Shown in pieces: positions 4,064 to 5,434 of a stretch of 5,434 nucleotides of DNA (position 1 is the stretch's first letter; the number at the start of each line of letters is the position of its first letter). The position numbers and the translations under genes were made by a program. The stretch is from Elusimicrobiota bacterium (lineage in GTDB: Bacteria; Elusimicrobiota; Elusimicrobia; UBA1565; UBA9628): contig JAGWJU010000099.1 of assembly GCA_028865585.1 (NCBI GenBank), forward strand, positions 1-5,434. The letters run 5' to 3'. Under the pieces are notes generated by a model, which had not been told where the DNA came from, made no database searches, and saw only the letters and a list, made by a program, of their open reading frames with translations.

Positions 4064-5416
4064 ATGCGGCGCATGGTCTTCATCGGCAGCCATTTGGGCT
4101 ATCCCATGGAAAGAACGCCCTTGGGCGGCGGCGCCATGGTGGGCCTGAACTTGGCGCGGACCTGGGCCGAAGGCGGCGGCATCCAGGTCGCGGCCCTGGG
4201 CGCGGGCCCGCAATGTCCGGCGCCGGGCGTGGACTATGTGCGGTTGGGAGGAAAACCCGGGGCCGGCGCGCCGGATTTGGTCGGCTTTTCCGAGATGGAG
4301 TACGCGCGGTTTTGCCGGCGCTTCGAGCAGGAAAGCACGCGGTGGCTGCTGGAGCGGACAAGCCGCTTTCCCCCGGAATCGACCGCGGTCGTCGTCAACG
4401 ATATTTCGGAGGCGCCGGACCTGGAGGCGCTGCGGCGCGCGGGCTACCGGCCCATTACGCTCTGGCACGTGGACGTGGCGGATTATTTCTGCCGGATGTA
4501 TTTGAAGGGCGCCGTTTCCGCCGCCGCCGCGATTGGAATTTATGAGCGCCTGGGCGCGGCCGCGGGCGTGGCGCCCGACGTGCTGAAGCTGGTTTTTGAC
4601 AAGCAGCGCCGCGCGATCCGTTTTTCGGCCCGCATGGTCTTCCCATCAAGCGCGATGGCCGCGGTCGCGAGGCGCGCCTGCGCGGGCGTCATTCTCCCGG
4701 CGCGCGAGTTCGAGGCCAAGGCGCGAGTGATTCCTTGGGGCGCCTGGGACGAGGCGCCCCGGGATCCGCGCGCTTGCGCCGTCGATCAGCTTAAGAATCT
4801 CTACCAGATCGGCGCGCAAAGCCTGGTGCTCATGACCTTGAGCCGCCTTTCTCCCGAAAAGGGCGTCGAGCACTTGGTGGAAGCCCTCTCTCTTTTGGAG
4901 CGCCGCGGAAAATTTAGGGACAAGGACGTCTGCGTGCTTGTCTGCGGAGCGCCGGCCTTCATGCGCGGCGAAGCCTACGCCCGCCGCGTGCGCAAGGCGG
5001 CGCGAGCCTTGCGGCGGGTCCGTGCGTTCTTTCCCGGATACCTGGGCCCGGAGGACAAGCCGGCGTTTTTCCGGCTCGCGCACCTCTTTGTCTCGCCGTC
5101 GGTGCATGAGAGCTACGGCCTAAACGCCATGGAGGCGATGCGCGCGGGACTTCCGGCGCTGGCCTTGGAGCACTACGGATCCCGCGACTGGCCCGGAGGC
5201 TTCGCCCGCGCGGTTTCGCCGCAAAAATTCGACGGCGCGGCCAAGGCCTTGGCCGCGGGTTTGGAAGAGATGCTCTCTGATGCGCGCGGGCTCAAGGAGT
5301 TGGGCCGGCAGGCCGCGGCCGATGCGGCCGCGCGGCCGTTTTCCGCGGCGGCGCGCGCGGTGGCGCAGGAAGCCTTCTCCGCCGCGGACGGGAAGCCCGC
5401 GCCCATCTTAAAGTAG
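4064..5416 (+). CDS. Glycosyltransferase family 4 (GT-B fold)
   Basis: This is a cytoplasmic or membrane-associated enzyme that transfers a sugar from a nucleotide-sugar donor to a glycan or lipid acceptor with retention of configuration. From ATG 4064 it is 450 aa. The N-terminal Rossmann half opens with MRRMVFIGSHLGYP and the Gly-rich LGGGAMVGLNLA. A linker reads ARVIPWGAWDE, the position of the usual VIPNGVD. The C-terminal half has LSRLSPEKGVEHL (R261, K266, donor phosphate contacts) and the EX7E motif HESYGLNAME (E349, E357). The frame stays open back to ATG 3977 (479 aa), but the extra residues are unlike any GT4 start and overlap the possible leader peptide. ATG 4073 is a third choice. 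None has a good Shine-Dalgarno, so coupling to the upstream frame is conceivable. Donor, acceptor and pathway cannot be told; envelope polysaccharide or glycolipid synthesis is likely. Confidence 0.92.
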   Translation: MRRMVFIGSHLGYPMERTPLGGGAMVGLNLARTWAEGGGIQVAALGAGPQCPAPGVDYVRLGGKPGAGAPDLVGFSEMEYARFCRRFEQESTRWLLERTSRFPPESTAVVVNDISEAPDLEALRRAGYRPITLWHVDVADYFCRMYLKGAVSAAAAIGIYERLGAAAGVAPDVLKLVFDKQRRAIRFSARMVFPSSAMAAVARRACAGVILPAREFEAKARVIPWGAWDEAPRDPRACAVDQLKNLYQIGAQSLVLMTLSRLSPEKGVEHLVEALSLLERRGKFRDKDVCVLVCGAPAFMRGEAYARRVRKAARALRRVRAFFPGYLGPEDKPAFFRLAHLFVSPSVHESYGLNAMEAMRAGLPALALEHYGSRDWPGGFARAVSPQKFDGAAKALAAGLEEMLSDARGLKELGRQAAADAAARPFSAAARAVAQEAFSAADGKPAPILK

Positions 5417-5431
5417 AATATCAGGGAATTT

Positions 5432-5434
5432 ATG
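5432..5434 (+). other. Probable start of a further gene, cut off by the window
   Basis: An ATG forms the last three bases. AGGGA (5423-5427) lies 4 nt upstream, and the glycosyltransferase stop (5414-5416) is 15 nt before it. This layout suits the next gene of an operon. TAGAAT at 5414-5419 could alternatively be a -10. Nothing of the product is visible. Confidence 0.4.

Noticed and set aside
3875..4468. 197-aa minus-strand frame across the glycosyltransferase start
   Set aside because: It is a shadow of the real coding strand, Arg/Ala/Pro-rich with no domain signature, and it overlaps a well-supported promoter and gene.

Overview
The window is GC-rich bacterial DNA with tightly packed genes, long antisense shadow frames and no trace of a mobile element, CRISPR array, tRNA or rRNA. 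It looks like an ordinary chromosomal core region. RecA, a Xer recombinase and canonical -35/-10 and Shine-Dalgarno signals show it is bacterial. The phylum cannot be fixed from this sequence alone. The GC-rich style, the recA-xer pairing and the short TAGAAT promoters would suit an uncultured Elusimicrobiota-like or similar deep-branching Gram-negative lineage, but that is only a guess.

Layout: (1) 1-188 is a strong recA promoter embedded in a set of GTTCTA/TAGAAC half-sites, probably an SOS-type operator, followed by a leader with a hairpin and a possible second promoter. (2) 189-1304 is recA. (3) 1320-2192 is a complete Xer-type tyrosine recombinase in the same frame as recA, 15 nt after its stop. 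It has no ATG, GTG or TTG start in the right place and appears to begin at an ATT codon behind a well-placed Shine-Dalgarno. (4) 2216-3562, on the minus strand and convergent with xer, is a FadI/HADHB-type thiolase. (5) 3563-3725 is a divergent intergenic region holding a perfect 28-bp palindrome, which is exactly two abutting TTGAT-N4-ATCAA boxes of the FNR type, next to the thiolase -10. (6) 3726-3878 is a small four-cysteine protein. (7) 3906-4063 is a promoter giving a nearly leaderless transcript that opens with a 35-codon hydrophobic reading frame. (8) 4064-5416 is a GT4-family glycosyltransferase. (9) A further start codon lies at the window edge.

How the genes fit together: recA and xer form a plausible operon linking homologous recombination, which creates chromosome dimers, to Xer, which resolves them. 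The SOS-like operator would then control both. The thiolase appears to be a separate unit, possibly controlled by oxygen or redox state through an FNR-like regulator. The glycosyltransferase is probably the first gene of an envelope or glycoconjugate unit continuing past the window. No wholly new multi-gene system is visible. The most unusual signals are the ATT start of xer, the tandem FNR boxes and the recA operator architecture.
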